A DNA stretch of 64,000 nucleotides from Salisaeta longa DSM 21114. GTDB lineage: Bacteria > Bacteroidota > Rhodothermia > Rhodothermales > Salinibacteraceae. The notes beneath the pieces were generated by a model. It was not told the origin of the DNA and made no database searches. It saw only the letters and a program-made list of their open reading frames with translations. The position numbers and the translations under genes were made by a program. Each line of letters starts with the position of its first letter. Position 1 is the stretch's first letter. The stretch lies in the NCBI RefSeq assembly GCF_000419585.1, contig NZ_ATTH01000001.1, positions 1,758,005 through 1,822,004 of the forward strand. The letters run 5' to 3'. Positions 1-8,391 of the stretch are shown piece after piece.

Positions 1-1487
1 ACGTATGCGTGGTTCTTGTAGACCTTCACGTCGCGCCACACATTTACCGTGGAGCCTTCGGTGCGGGGCAAGCTGCCCAGGTACACCGGGTTGCTCGGGT
101 CGGTCACATCTACGAACGAGGTGCCGTCAATGCGGCCCACGAGCGCGTACTCTCGCCCGGTCTCTGGATCGGTCCAGCCCCAGATGTCGTTCACCTGCAC
201 GCCTCGGCCGCCGCCAATCTTGTGCACCGGAAGGAACGAGACGAGGTCGACGTTCTGGCACTCAAACATCTTGGCGGTGCCATCGGTGCAGCGAACTTTG
301 TTGCCGGTGATGGAAGACATCACATCGGCCGGCGCGCTTGCTACCGTGGCTTCTTTCCAGCCGCTCTCGGTAGCCCACAGGATCGTTGCGGTGCCCGCGC
401 CATAGTCGGCACCTAGGCGGCCCGTCGCAACCACGTCGTCGCTCGCGGCGAGCGACGCCCCGGCCATCTGCCCCGTTTTGGTTGCTTCGAGGGCCACGTG
501 CTGCGCAGCCGTCCAGTTGCCGTCGCTCCAGGTATAGCGGTAGAGAGCGCCGGTCCGGTCGTCCGCGCCGGGCGCGCCAATCCATGCCTGATCGCCTGCA
601 AAGGCAAGCGAGGCGCCAAAGTAGTGCTCGCCGCCGGTGGCCAGTGGGTAGAGCGTGTGCTGGTGCTCCCATGTGCTGGCCGTATCGTTGAAGGCAAACG
701 TGAACACCCGGCCCGCAGCCTCGTCGGCGCGCGGCGCGCCAATGAAGGCCGTACCATCGTGCAGCGCGATCGTTGAGCCGAAGCGTGCAGCGGAGTTCAG
801 CTGACTGCGCATGAGCTGTCCCACCTCGTTCCACGCCTCGGCGTCCGCATCATAGCGGAAGGCATACACGACGCCCGTCTCCTGTCCGGCCGCGCCCGCC
901 AGCAAGTGGCCGTCCTGCAGCGCCACGGTGCCACCAAAGCGGTTGCCCTTCTGAGCGCTCGACCCCACAAGCGTGGCCGTCTGGGCCCAGCCCGCATCGG
1001 TGCGGCGGTACACAAACACGCGGCCAACGGATGCGCGCGACGACGCGCCCACCGCAAGCCAATCGCCGTCAAGCGCAATGCTGCTGCCAAACCCGCTGAT
1101 GCTATCCGGCACGGTCAGCTTGGCGGCTTGCGTCCAGTCCGACCCCGACTTATTGAAGATGTAGACCGCATCGCTGGAGGCGCTGGCCAGCGTGGTGCCA
1201 TCCACCGAAAGGGCACTTCCAAATCCATCCTGCACGGCGCCGTCTTGGGCTTCCAGCACGGCGGCCTCTTGCCAGGCCCCCTCCTGCTGCGTATACAGAT
1301 ACACGCGGCCGGGGGTGTGCACAGCCCGCGGCTCGCCAATGAACACGGTGCCCTCGTGCACCGCAAGCGCTTGCCCAAAGCCCATCATGGCGCTATTGCG
1401 CGCAAACGGCGCAGACTGCGCGTGCACGCTGAGCGGCCACACGAAAAGGAGTAACAGAAGAAGAACGCGTCGCGATTGTACCATCAT
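1..1487 (-). CDS. FG-GAP / choice-of-anchor B surface protein, C-terminus cut by window edge
   Basis: Exported protein, at least 495 residues, still open at the left edge. It starts with a signal peptide (two adjacent Met codons, then a Leu-rich core ending near SVHAQ at residue 24). Residues about 25-380 are a chain of roughly 50-residue repeats of the type 'FGSALSVDGTTLASASSD' and 'GRVFVYRR', typical of FG-GAP beta-propeller repeats. From about residue 405 it changes to a choice-of-anchor B-like segment (VQVNDIWGWTDPETGREYA, then FVDVTDPSNPVYLG). Proteins of this type are usually secreted or cell-surface anchored by a C-terminal sorting domain, which would lie beyond the edge. Function is not predictable beyond a surface or adhesive role. 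It is transcribed divergently from the S41 protease. Confidence 0.85.
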   Translation of the reverse strand, partial: MMVQSRRVLLLLLLFVWPLSVHAQSAPFARNSAMMGFGQALAVHEGTVFIGEPRAVHTPGRVYLYTQQEGAWQEAAVLEAQDGAVQDGFGSALSVDGTTLASASSDAVYIFNKSGSDWTQAAKLTVPDSISGFGSSIALDGDWLAVGASSRASVGRVFVYRRTDAGWAQTATLVGSSAQKGNRFGGTVALQDGHLLAGAAGQETGVVYAFRYDADAEAWNEVGQLMRSQLNSAARFGSTIALHDGTAFIGAPRADEAAGRVFTFAFNDTASTWEHQHTLYPLATGGEHYFGASLAFAGDQAWIGAPGADDRTGALYRYTWSDGNWTAAQHVALEATKTGQMAGASLAASDDVVATGRLGADYGAGTATILWATESGWKEATVASAPADVMSSITGNKVRCTDGTAKMFECQNVDLVSFLPVHKIGGGRGVQVNDIWGWTDPETGREYALVGRIDGTSFVDVTDPSNPVYLGSLPRTEGSTVNVWRDVKVYKNHAY

Positions 1488-1808
1488 TGCTCAGGTCTTG
1501 CTCGGAGGTCGATGAAGCTGGTGCGTTCTGCAGGAAAACCGGCAGACGTAACTTGGGGCGTTGCTTGGGAACTCTTGCCAACGTGTTGACCCATTGCTCT
1601 CTCAAACAGAGCACAGCCAACCGATCCTTCATAGCCTTTCCATGATCGGGTGTTCCTATGTGGAGCCCTTGTGCTGTTGACAGCACACGCACGTCATCAG
1701 TTGCACCTGGCGCGCCGGTGGCACCGCATCGGCAACGGATCTGTCGGGCCTATCCTTCGTACGGAAAGACAGCATGAGCTCTTCGAAAGGTCTTAACCAA
1801 AGCGGCGT
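1488..1808. other. divergent intergenic region
   Basis: 320 bp between two divergently transcribed genes, so it should hold both promoters. I see no convincing small gene. The only clear structure is the 18-bp palindrome listed separately. Confidence 0.6.
1670..1687. promoter_or_regulatory. 18-bp palindrome, possible operator
   Basis: TGTGCTGTTGACAGCACA: two perfect 8-bp arms (TGTGCTGT/ACAGCACA) around a 2-bp centre. It lies in the divergent spacer about 120 bp before the S41 protease start. The short centre makes an RNA hairpin unlikely and a dimeric repressor site more likely. No cognate regulator is visible in the window. Confidence 0.4.
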
Positions 1809-3404
1809 ATGCGCGGGACCGGCGTGCGATGGATGATTGGGGTGCTGTTGCTGACCCTCGGCGGCGTGGGCGGGGCGATGCTCGCGCGGCGGTCGGGTAC
1901 CGAGGCGCCGCCCGCGCCCACCGTAGCCCATGAGGCGCTGCAAATCCTAAAAGCCCGCCACGTAGCAGCCCCTACGGCCCGCCGGCTTGCGGCCGCCGGC
2001 ATTCGGGGCACCCTGGCGGCGCTCGACCCGCACTCCACCTACCTGCCGCCTGCGGCGCACGATGCGGCCCGCCGCGCGATGCGCGCGTCGTTTGAAGGTA
2101 TTGGCCTTTCGTACGAACGTATCGACGGGCCCGGTCCGGCCGACACCATCGGCGTGGTTACGGTCCTTCCCCAGGGCCCGAGCGCGGCAGCGGGCGTGCG
2201 GGCCGGCGACCGGATCGTGGCCATCGCCGGCACGACGGCGGTGGGCGTCACCGACGCGGCGATCCAGCGCGCGCTGCGCGGGCCCGCCGGCTCCACGGTG
2301 CAGGTTACGCTGCGCCGGCCGGGCCACGCACGCCTCCTGCAGCGCACCATCACGCGCGGCACCGTGCCCTTCCGCTCCATTCCGGCGGTGTACATGGTCG
2401 ATGCGCGCACAGGCTACATCAAGATCAGCCGGTTTGCCCAAACCACCGGCGCGGCGTTTCAGGACGCGCTGCGCACCCTGCACCGCCAGGGGATGCAGCG
2501 GCTGATCGTCGACCTGCGGAATAACGGCGGCGGCGTGTTGCAAGCGGCCCTCGACGTGTGCGATGAGCTGCTGGCCGGGGCGCAATCCATCGTGTCGGTG
2601 CGCGGCCGCTCCACAACCAACGAAACGTTCCGCACCGAACCGGGCGGCGCCTTCACCGATGGTCCCCTGATCGTGCTGGTCAACGGACAGTCGGCCTCAG
2701 CGAGCGAGATTGTGGCCGGGGCGCTGCAAGACCACGACCGGGCGCTGCTTGTGGGCCGGCGGACGTTTGGGAAGGGATTGGTGCAGCAGCAGTACCGCTT
2801 CGGCGATGGCAGCGCCATGCGACTGACCGTGGCCCGGTTCTACACGCCGTCTGGGCGGCTCATCCAGACGCCGTACGCGGGCAGCGCAGCGCGCGATTCG
2901 GTGCGCTACACCACCGATGCCGGCCGCACGGTCGAAAGCCGTGGGGGACTGCAGCCCGATCGCGTTGTGACGCGCACGCCGGCCGACCGCCGCGTGCAGC
3001 GCTGGCTGCAATCGGGCGCTTTGCACCGCTACATGCGCTACTGGATCGACGCACGCACCCGGGCCCTGCGCATGCAGTGGAACGAGCGCCCTGAGGCGTT
3101 TCGCCTTCAATTTCGGATGCCCGCCGCGGCCTACACGCACTTCGTAGCGGAGCACGCGGCCGACGTGTCGCCTGCACGTATTGCGGCGGCGCGCGCGCAA
3201 ACGATGCAGCATATGAAAAGCATGGTGGCACGCCGCCTCTTTGGCACCGAACTGTGGCACCGGGTGCGCAACCCCGCTACGCCCATCTTCCGCGCCGCTC
3301 AGCAAGCCTGGCCCGCGGCCGCGCTCCGTGCCCGGCGTTATCCCGTCGCCCCGCAGGCGTCGTCTCCCGTGCACGCCCACCGGACGCCCCTGCAAGCGCC
3401 GTGA
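1809..3404 (+). CDS. S41 family C-terminal processing peptidase (CtpA/Prc-like)
   Basis: Periplasmic or membrane-anchored serine protease of 531 residues. Residues 7-25 form an uncleaved-looking signal anchor. A PDZ domain spans about 95-180 (GIGLSYERI through SAAAGVRAGDRIVAIAG). The S41 core follows: VDLRNNGGGVLQAALD, GQSASASEIVAGALQD and TFGKGLVQQQ. By spacing with the CtpB family, the catalytic triad should be Ser297, Lys322 and Gln326, all present. The roughly 120-residue tail after the core (Arg- and Ala-rich, about 400-531) is not part of the catalytic fold. CTPs trim C-terminal tails of exported proteins; the substrate here is unknown. The ATG start is the first in frame and places the hydrophobic anchor correctly. 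Confidence 0.92.
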   Translation: MRGTGVRWMIGVLLLTLGGVGGAMLARRSGTEAPPAPTVAHEALQILKARHVAAPTARRLAAAGIRGTLAALDPHSTYLPPAAHDAARRAMRASFEGIGLSYERIDGPGPADTIGVVTVLPQGPSAAAGVRAGDRIVAIAGTTAVGVTDAAIQRALRGPAGSTVQVTLRRPGHARLLQRTITRGTVPFRSIPAVYMVDARTGYIKISRFAQTTGAAFQDALRTLHRQGMQRLIVDLRNNGGGVLQAALDVCDELLAGAQSIVSVRGRSTTNETFRTEPGGAFTDGPLIVLVNGQSASASEIVAGALQDHDRALLVGRRTFGKGLVQQQYRFGDGSAMRLTVARFYTPSGRLIQTPYAGSAARDSVRYTTDAGRTVESRGGLQPDRVVTRTPADRRVQRWLQSGALHRYMRYWIDARTRALRMQWNERPEAFRLQFRMPAAAYTHFVAEHAADVSPARIAAARAQTMQHMKSMVARRLFGTELWHRVRNPATPIFRAAQQAWPAAALRARRYPVAPQASSPVHAHRTPLQAP

Positions 3405-3482
3405 CCACGGATCTGTAGCGCAGCGCGGCCGTTCACGTTCACCGTTTCGTCATGCGTTTGAACGAAGCCCCCGCGTACAGCC

Positions 3483-4085
3483 ATGCCCGATGGGCGCCGC
3501 GTTCCTGCCGATTACTATGCTCGCCTGGGCGTGTCGCCTGATGCGAATCAGCACGCCATCAAAAAGGCGTTTCGGCGCAAGGCCAAGACCCATCACCCAG
3601 ACCGTGCCCCGGCACACCGGAAGGAGGAAGCCACGCGGCACTTTATGGCGCTGCGGGAGGCCTTCGATGTGCTGAGCGACCCCGAGGCGCGCGCCACGTA
3701 CGACGCTGCACGCACCGCCGAGGCGCCCCGCGCGCCACAGTCGGCCCCCACGGCAGCAAGCACACGTGCGCAGCGCCGCGAATCGTTTGCGCGCGCCTGG
3801 CACGAGGCCCGTCAATCGCGTGCGGTGTGGCGCCGCAGCGCTACGCGCTCCATCCAAAGCAGCCTGTACGAAGAGCACCGGCAGATCTACCGCCACCACG
3901 AGTCGGCGGTACGGTGGGGAAGCATAGTGGGCGCCGGGTTGTTCGTCGCCGAGCCGAACATCATCTACAGCACCGATTACTATCTGCTCAACATGCTGCT
4001 GTGCGCGGTGGCCGGCGGCGCCGTCGGCTTTGTGCTCAGCACGCTGTGGGGCGTCCTCTCGCTGATTGTGCGCCCCGGCACGTAA
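3483..4085 (+). CDS. J-domain membrane protein
   Basis: 200-residue protein with an N-terminal J domain (about residues 9-75). It contains the HPD tripeptide at 38-40, which stimulates the ATPase of DnaK-type chaperones, and the helix IV region FDVLSDPEARATYD. It lacks the G/F region, zinc fingers and substrate-binding domains of true DnaJ. Instead a basic Ala/Arg/Gln-rich linker leads to two hydrophobic segments (about 145-165 and 170-195), so it is probably a membrane-tethered co-chaperone recruiting DnaK to the inner membrane. It follows the S41 protease on the same strand with a 78-bp gap, which might point to a shared envelope protein quality role (inference). Confidence 0.85.
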   Translation: MPDGRRVPADYYARLGVSPDANQHAIKKAFRRKAKTHHPDRAPAHRKEEATRHFMALREAFDVLSDPEARATYDAARTAEAPRAPQSAPTAASTRAQRRESFARAWHEARQSRAVWRRSATRSIQSSLYEEHRQIYRHHESAVRWGSIVGAGLFVAEPNIIYSTDYYLLNMLLCAVAGGAVGFVLSTLWGVLSLIVRPGT

Positions 4086-4112
4086 CCCGCTGCTCGCTGC
4101 TTTCTGCCTCGC

Positions 4113-4901
4113 ATGTCTTACCACCTCGTCGATGGCACCGCGCTCTACGTGGAACAGCACGGCAGCGGCCCGCCACTGGTGTTTCTGCACGGCCTTGGAT
4201 CGAGCGGGCGCGACTGGGCGCCACAGGTGGCCGCCTTTGCCGCAGACTTCCGCGTGCTCACGATCGACTTGCGCGGCCACGGGCGCTCGGGCGTGCCGCC
4301 GGGGCCGTACACCATCCCGCAGATGGCGCGCGACGTAGCCGTTGTCTTGCGGAAGCTCGACGCGACGCCCGCTACTGTTGTGGGCCTGTCGATGGGGGGC
4401 ATGGTGGCGCTGCAACTCGCCGCCGACGCGCCGGACCTCGTGCAGCGCCTCTGCGTCGTCAACAGCATGGACGACATGCGCCTGCACACGTGGTACGACG
4501 TCTGGTTTTACCTCTCACGCCGCGTGGCGGTACGCGTTTTGGGAATGCGCCGCGTCGCCGAGCGCCTGGCCCGCGTGCTGTTCGTGCGCGATAGCCAGGC
4601 CCACCTCCGCGACGAGATGGTGCGCCGGTGGTCGGCCAACAATACGCGGGGCTACCTTGCCGCGATGGATGCCATCATGGGCTGGCACATCACCGATCGC
4701 CTGCCCGCCATCACCGCGCCGACCCTGCTGGTGGCTGCAACCCACGACTACACGCCCGTCGCCGCCAAACGACGCACGGCGGCGGCACTGCCCAACGCCC
4801 GCGTGGTCGTGATTCCCAACGCCCGGCACGCCCTTCCGGTGGAGCGCCCGGAGGCGTTTAATGCTACGCTCCGCACATTTTTGGATGCCGCCACACCATG
4901 A
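4113..4901 (+). CDS. alpha/beta hydrolase
   Basis: 262-residue cytoplasmic alpha/beta-fold hydrolase. The oxyanion-hole motif HGLGSSG is near residue 26, followed by DLRGHGRSG, the nucleophile elbow GLSMGG with Ser93, and a catalytic His at 239 (NARHALPVE). An acidic member is expected in THDYTPV (about 212). It resembles 3-oxoadipate enol-lactonase or esterase-type members, but the substrate cannot be named. It ends in a 4-bp ATGA overlap with pheA, so the two are translationally coupled. Confidence 0.88.
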   Translation: MSYHLVDGTALYVEQHGSGPPLVFLHGLGSSGRDWAPQVAAFAADFRVLTIDLRGHGRSGVPPGPYTIPQMARDVAVVLRKLDATPATVVGLSMGGMVALQLAADAPDLVQRLCVVNSMDDMRLHTWYDVWFYLSRRVAVRVLGMRRVAERLARVLFVRDSQAHLRDEMVRRWSANNTRGYLAAMDAIMGWHITDRLPAITAPTLLVAATHDYTPVAAKRRTAAALPNARVVVIPNARHALPVERPEAFNATLRTFLDAATP

Positions 4902-5749
4902 CCATCGCTTTCCAGGGCATTCCGGGCGCTTACAGCGCCGCAGCCGCCGCCCAGGTGTTTCCCGACGCCACGTTGCATCCGTGCGAGACGTTTCGTGAGG
5001 CCTTCGCCGCCGTCGCCGCGGGCCGCGCAGATCGTGCCGTGGTGCCCATCGAGAACACCTTGTTTGGCAGCATCCCGGAGAACTACGACCACCTGCACCA
5101 CCATCCGGTAACCCTTGTGGGCGACGTGTGGCAGCGCATCCGCCATGGCCTGCTGGGGTGCCCCGGCGCCACGCTGGCTGACCTCAAGACCGTGACCTCG
5201 CACCCGCAAGCGCTGGGGCAGTGCCGGCAGTACCTGCGGACCCATCTGCCGGAGGTGCGCACCGAAGCGACGTTTGATACCGCCGGAGCGGCACGGGCGG
5301 TGGCGCGGGCGGCGGACCCGACGCGCGCGGCCATCGCGAGCCGCGAAGCCGCCGAGCAGTACGACCTGGCCGTGCTAGACGCATCCATTGAGGACAATCC
5401 ACAGAATTATACTCGCTTCTGGATTGTAGCTCCCGAGGGCACCCCGCCGCGCGCCGCGCCCACAAAAACGACGCTCACGCTGCGCCTCAACGATGCCGGT
5501 CCTGGTGCGCTGGCCCCGTGCCTGCAGGCGTTCGCCCGCCGCGCCGTCAACCTCACCAAGCTGGAAAGCCGTCCGCTCGTGGGCGCGCCCGGCCGGTACC
5601 TGTTTTACATGGATGTGGAGGCCGCGGCCTCCGATGCCGCTTTCGTGGCGGCCCGTCGCGTCGTGGCGTCGGCGGCCCACAGCATAAACGTTTTGGGAAG
5701 TTATCCGGCCGCCCCAGTGCCCACCACCACCGACGCGGGCCCTGCATGA
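4898..5749 (+). CDS. pheA: prephenate dehydratase
   Basis: Converts prephenate to phenylpyruvate in phenylalanine synthesis. The 283-residue protein is a monofunctional PDT with no chorismate mutase domain. The N-terminal motif FQGIPGAYS, the catalytic Thr-Arg-Phe in NYTRFWIVAP (about residue 169) and a C-terminal ACT domain from about 188 with LTKLESRPL (the ESRP phenylalanine-binding motif) are all present, so feedback inhibition by Phe is expected. The start codon overlaps the stop of the hydrolase gene. Confidence 0.95.
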   Translation: MTIAFQGIPGAYSAAAAAQVFPDATLHPCETFREAFAAVAAGRADRAVVPIENTLFGSIPENYDHLHHHPVTLVGDVWQRIRHGLLGCPGATLADLKTVTSHPQALGQCRQYLRTHLPEVRTEATFDTAGAARAVARAADPTRAAIASREAAEQYDLAVLDASIEDNPQNYTRFWIVAPEGTPPRAAPTKTTLTLRLNDAGPGALAPCLQAFARRAVNLTKLESRPLVGAPGRYLFYMDVEAAASDAAFVAARRVVASAAHSINVLGSYPAAPVPTTTDAGPA

Positions 5750-5780
5750 GCATGCACCCCGCAGGGCCCACAACCGGCGA

Positions 5781-5807
5781 GGCGCTCCCGTTATGCACCG
5801 GAGCGCC
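5781..5807. terminator. convergent hairpin without T-run
   Basis: Perfect 8-bp stem GGCGCTCC/GGAGCGCC with an 11-nt loop, between the 3' ends of pheA and the E1 gene. There is no T-tract on either strand, so it is only a possible factor-dependent or bidirectional terminator. Confidence 0.4.
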
Positions 5808-5843
5808 CCGCACGTAATTTCCACCGATACAACTACACCGCAC

Positions 5844-7991
5844 CTAAAAAGCTAGCACATCGCGGGCAGCTTCTAGAATGCCATCGTCGCTCGGCAACAC
5901 GGCCTGCTCAAGCGAGCCGGCAAACGGGATGGACGTGAAGGCACCGGCTACCCGGCGCACGGGTGCATCGAGATAGGTGAAGGCCGCATCGGCAATCTGG
6001 GCGCACACCTCTGCACCAAAGCCAATGAACTCGTGGTCTTCGTACAGCACCAGCGCGCGATTCGTCTTGCGCACCGACTGCAGAACCGCCTCCCGGTCCA
6101 TGGGCGTGATGGTACGCAGGTCGATAATTTCGACGCTCGCCCCGTCCTCTTTGTCCAGCGTCTTCGCCACGTTGCGCGCCTTGGCCACCATCGCCCCGTA
6201 CGTTACAATCGTAAGGTCGTCGCCCGCCCGGTCGATGCGCGCCTTGCCCAGCGGCAGGGTGTAGCCTTCCGGCGGCGCGGGCGTGCGGGCCGAGGCGGCG
6301 CGGTACAGGGCCTTGTGCTCCAAGAACAGCACCGGATCTTCCGACCGGATGGCAGTAGCGAGCAGCCCCTTCGCGTCGGCCGCGTTGGACGGCAGCACCA
6401 CCTTCAATCCGGGCATGTGCCCAAAAATCGACTCCACGTTTTGGGAGTGGCACAACCCGCCGTGGATATATCCGCCGCAAGGCACGCGAATGACCATCGG
6501 GCAGCCCCACTCGCCGTTTGAGCGGTACCGAAACGGTGCCACCTGATTCCGGATTTGCTGCATGCCCGGCCAGATGTAGTCGGCAAACTGAATTTCTACG
6601 ACCGGCCGGTAGCCCGAAGCCGCAAGCCCTACCGCTGTGCCAATGATGGAGGCTTCCGCGAGCGGCGCATTGAAGCACCGATCTTCGCCGTACAGTTCGG
6701 TGAGGTCTTTTGTGGCGGTAAAGACGCCGCCCTTGGCCCCGGCTACGTCCTCGCCGTACACCAGCACCGACGTGTCGCGCGCCATTTCTTCTTTCATGGT
6801 GCGGTTCACGGCATCCACCATCACCATGGGGTCGGCGTCGGGGTCGAGGTCGTCCGCGGTGTTGTAGGTGAGGGGATCTTCGCCCTCAAAGTAGACGTGC
6901 TGGGTGGCCGTCTCGGGCGCGGGGTCGGCCTGCTGCTTGGCCCAGTCGGCCGCCTTGTCAACCTCCGAGCGGATGTCGGCGCGCAACGCGTCCACGGCAT
7001 CGGCCGTCATCACGTCGGCCTCGATGAGGCGCTGCTCGAACCGCTTGAGGGGGTCGATGGCCTTGTCGGCTTCGAGCTCTTCGGAGGGGCGGTACTTCTT
7101 ATGATCGTCGGAGGAGGAGTGCGCAAAGAGCCGCACGACATCGGCAACGAGGCACACGGGCCCGCGGCCCGCGCGCATGTGGTCGACCGCAGCCTTGGTG
7201 GCAGCAGCCATCGCGAAGAAGTCGGTGCCGTCAACATGCAGGCGCTCGAGCCCTTCGTAGCCCGCCGCGAGCTTGTACGCCGAGCCGCCCGCCGTTTGGT
7301 CTTCAACCGGCACGCTGATGGCGTACTTGTTGTCTTGCACAAAAAATAGCACGGGGGCGCTGCTGCGCGCGGCCCAGTTGAGCGCCTCGTGGAAGTCGCC
7401 CTGGCTCGTGGCGCCGTCGCCGCACGACGCGTACACGAAGTTGTCTTCGCCCCGCCGCTGGATGCCGAACGCAAAGCCGAGCGCCGGCAGAAATTGCGCA
7501 CCCACCGAGGAGGAGGTGGTCATGATGTTGGCGCGCTTCAGCCCAAAGTGCTCCGGCATCTGGCGGCCGCCGGAGTTGGGATCGTCGGCCTTGGCCAGGT
7601 GGGCAAGCAGCGCCTCGCGCGCCGTTTGGCCCAGCGAGAGCGACAGGCACAAATCGCGGTAGTACATGCAGAACCAGTCGTGGCCCGGCCCCTCACCGGC
7701 GCGCGTGTGGAGTCCAAGCGCCGCCTGCGCCGCCTCGTGCCCCGCGCAGCCAATGTGAAAGTGCCCCTGCCCCTGCTTCAGGAGCGTCATCATCTTTTCG
7801 TCGAGGCGGCGCGACAGCATCATCAGGCGCAGCCGGCCGCGCAACGTATCCGCATCAAAGTCGTGCGGCGTAAGCGGCTGCACATCCAGGCTGCCCGTGA
7901 CCGCGTGGTCGCCGTGCGAGGCGCCGTCGCCCTGCGGGGCACCGTCGGCCGTTGCCGGACGCATTTCGGGCGTGTTCTGTGAGGTCTCCAT
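5844..7991 (-). CDS. 2-oxoacid dehydrogenase E1, fused alpha and beta subunits
   Basis: Thiamine-diphosphate enzyme that decarboxylates a 2-oxoacid (pyruvate or branched-chain) and acylates the lipoyl group of E2. The 715-residue protein fuses E1-alpha (about 45-345) and E1-beta (about 380-715). In the alpha half the ThDP site reads GDGATSQGDFHEALNW with QDNKYAIS. The beta half has FNAPLAEASIIGTAVGLAASG, then QFADYIWPGMQQI and VRVPCGGYIHGG with the histidine-containing loop. The ATG at 7991 (METSQN) is preferred over a weaker upstream codon because family similarity begins well inside. No E2/E3 gene is nearby. A palindromic site lies about 75 bp upstream. Fused E1 occurs in Bacteroidota; substrate choice between pyruvate and branched-chain oxoacids is unresolved. 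Confidence 0.92.
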   Translation of the reverse strand: METSQNTPEMRPATADGAPQGDGASHGDHAVTGSLDVQPLTPHDFDADTLRGRLRLMMLSRRLDEKMMTLLKQGQGHFHIGCAGHEAAQAALGLHTRAGEGPGHDWFCMYYRDLCLSLSLGQTAREALLAHLAKADDPNSGGRQMPEHFGLKRANIMTTSSSVGAQFLPALGFAFGIQRRGEDNFVYASCGDGATSQGDFHEALNWAARSSAPVLFFVQDNKYAISVPVEDQTAGGSAYKLAAGYEGLERLHVDGTDFFAMAAATKAAVDHMRAGRGPVCLVADVVRLFAHSSSDDHKKYRPSEELEADKAIDPLKRFEQRLIEADVMTADAVDALRADIRSEVDKAADWAKQQADPAPETATQHVYFEGEDPLTYNTADDLDPDADPMVMVDAVNRTMKEEMARDTSVLVYGEDVAGAKGGVFTATKDLTELYGEDRCFNAPLAEASIIGTAVGLAASGYRPVVEIQFADYIWPGMQQIRNQVAPFRYRSNGEWGCPMVIRVPCGGYIHGGLCHSQNVESIFGHMPGLKVVLPSNAADAKGLLATAIRSEDPVLFLEHKALYRAASARTPAPPEGYTLPLGKARIDRAGDDLTIVTYGAMVAKARNVAKTLDKEDGASVEIIDLRTITPMDREAVLQSVRKTNRALVLYEDHEFIGFGAEVCAQIADAAFTYLDAPVRRVAGAFTSIPFAGSLEQAVLPSDDGILEAARDVLAF

Positions 7992-8064
7992 AACGTCAAA
8001 GAAGTTAGTCCAACCGATACAAACGAAGGGCCCCACGACGGGGCAACCGATGGCATGGCCCAGC

Positions 8065-8076
8065 GAAGCGCTTCCA
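8065..8076. promoter_or_regulatory. LacI/cre-like palindrome upstream of E1
   Basis: GAAGCGCTTCCA, with palindromic core GAAGCGCTTC. It lies about 75 bp upstream of the E1 start. The same 11-mer AAGCGCTTCCA occurs before ilvE and the aldehyde dehydrogenase gene. The AA-n-CG-n-TT pattern is characteristic of LacI/GalR-family operators. Confidence 0.5.
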
Positions 8077-8351
8077 CTCGATCAAAGGTGAGCCAGTCCC
8101 TACAGTTCCGTTGCTGCAGGAGCAAACGAATCATTGTAAGGTAGCAAACGGCCGCCTCAATCGAAAGGAAATGCGGCGTCCGATGTCGTTTTTGCACCGC
8201 CTTCGCGAAGGCCGCGCGACCGTCGGATCGTAAAGCTGCGTCACCCCCCATTGGGCTTGTTCGAACGGGCGAGCGGCCGTAACCATGCCGCGGGGCGTTG
8301 TCGCGCCAACCGATGCCTCCCAGTCGGGCGAGAATGGGAGCGGAGAAAAGA

Positions 8352-8379
8352 CGCCCGCCGTCCGACCATCGTGCGGACG
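8352..8379 (-). terminator. weak terminator after ABC transporter
   Basis: On the minus strand a 6-bp stem CGTCCG/CGGACG is followed, after 7 nt, by TCTTTTCT. The stem is short and the T-tract displaced, so this is tentative. Confidence 0.3.
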
Positions 8380-8391
8380 TATGGTTCGTCT

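Larger units (their letters stand above)
7992..8391. other. intergenic region between E1 and ABC transporter
   Basis: 400 bp between two minus-strand genes. It should contain the E1 promoter and the end of the ABC transporter transcript. The palindrome and a weak hairpin are listed separately; no gene or tRNA was recognised. Confidence 0.55.

Noticed and set aside
8041-8391. tRNA or small RNA in the intergenic region (TTCGAAC near 8257)
   Set aside because: No cloverleaf can be drawn around it; no acceptor or anticodon stem was found. I found no tRNA or rRNA anywhere in the window.
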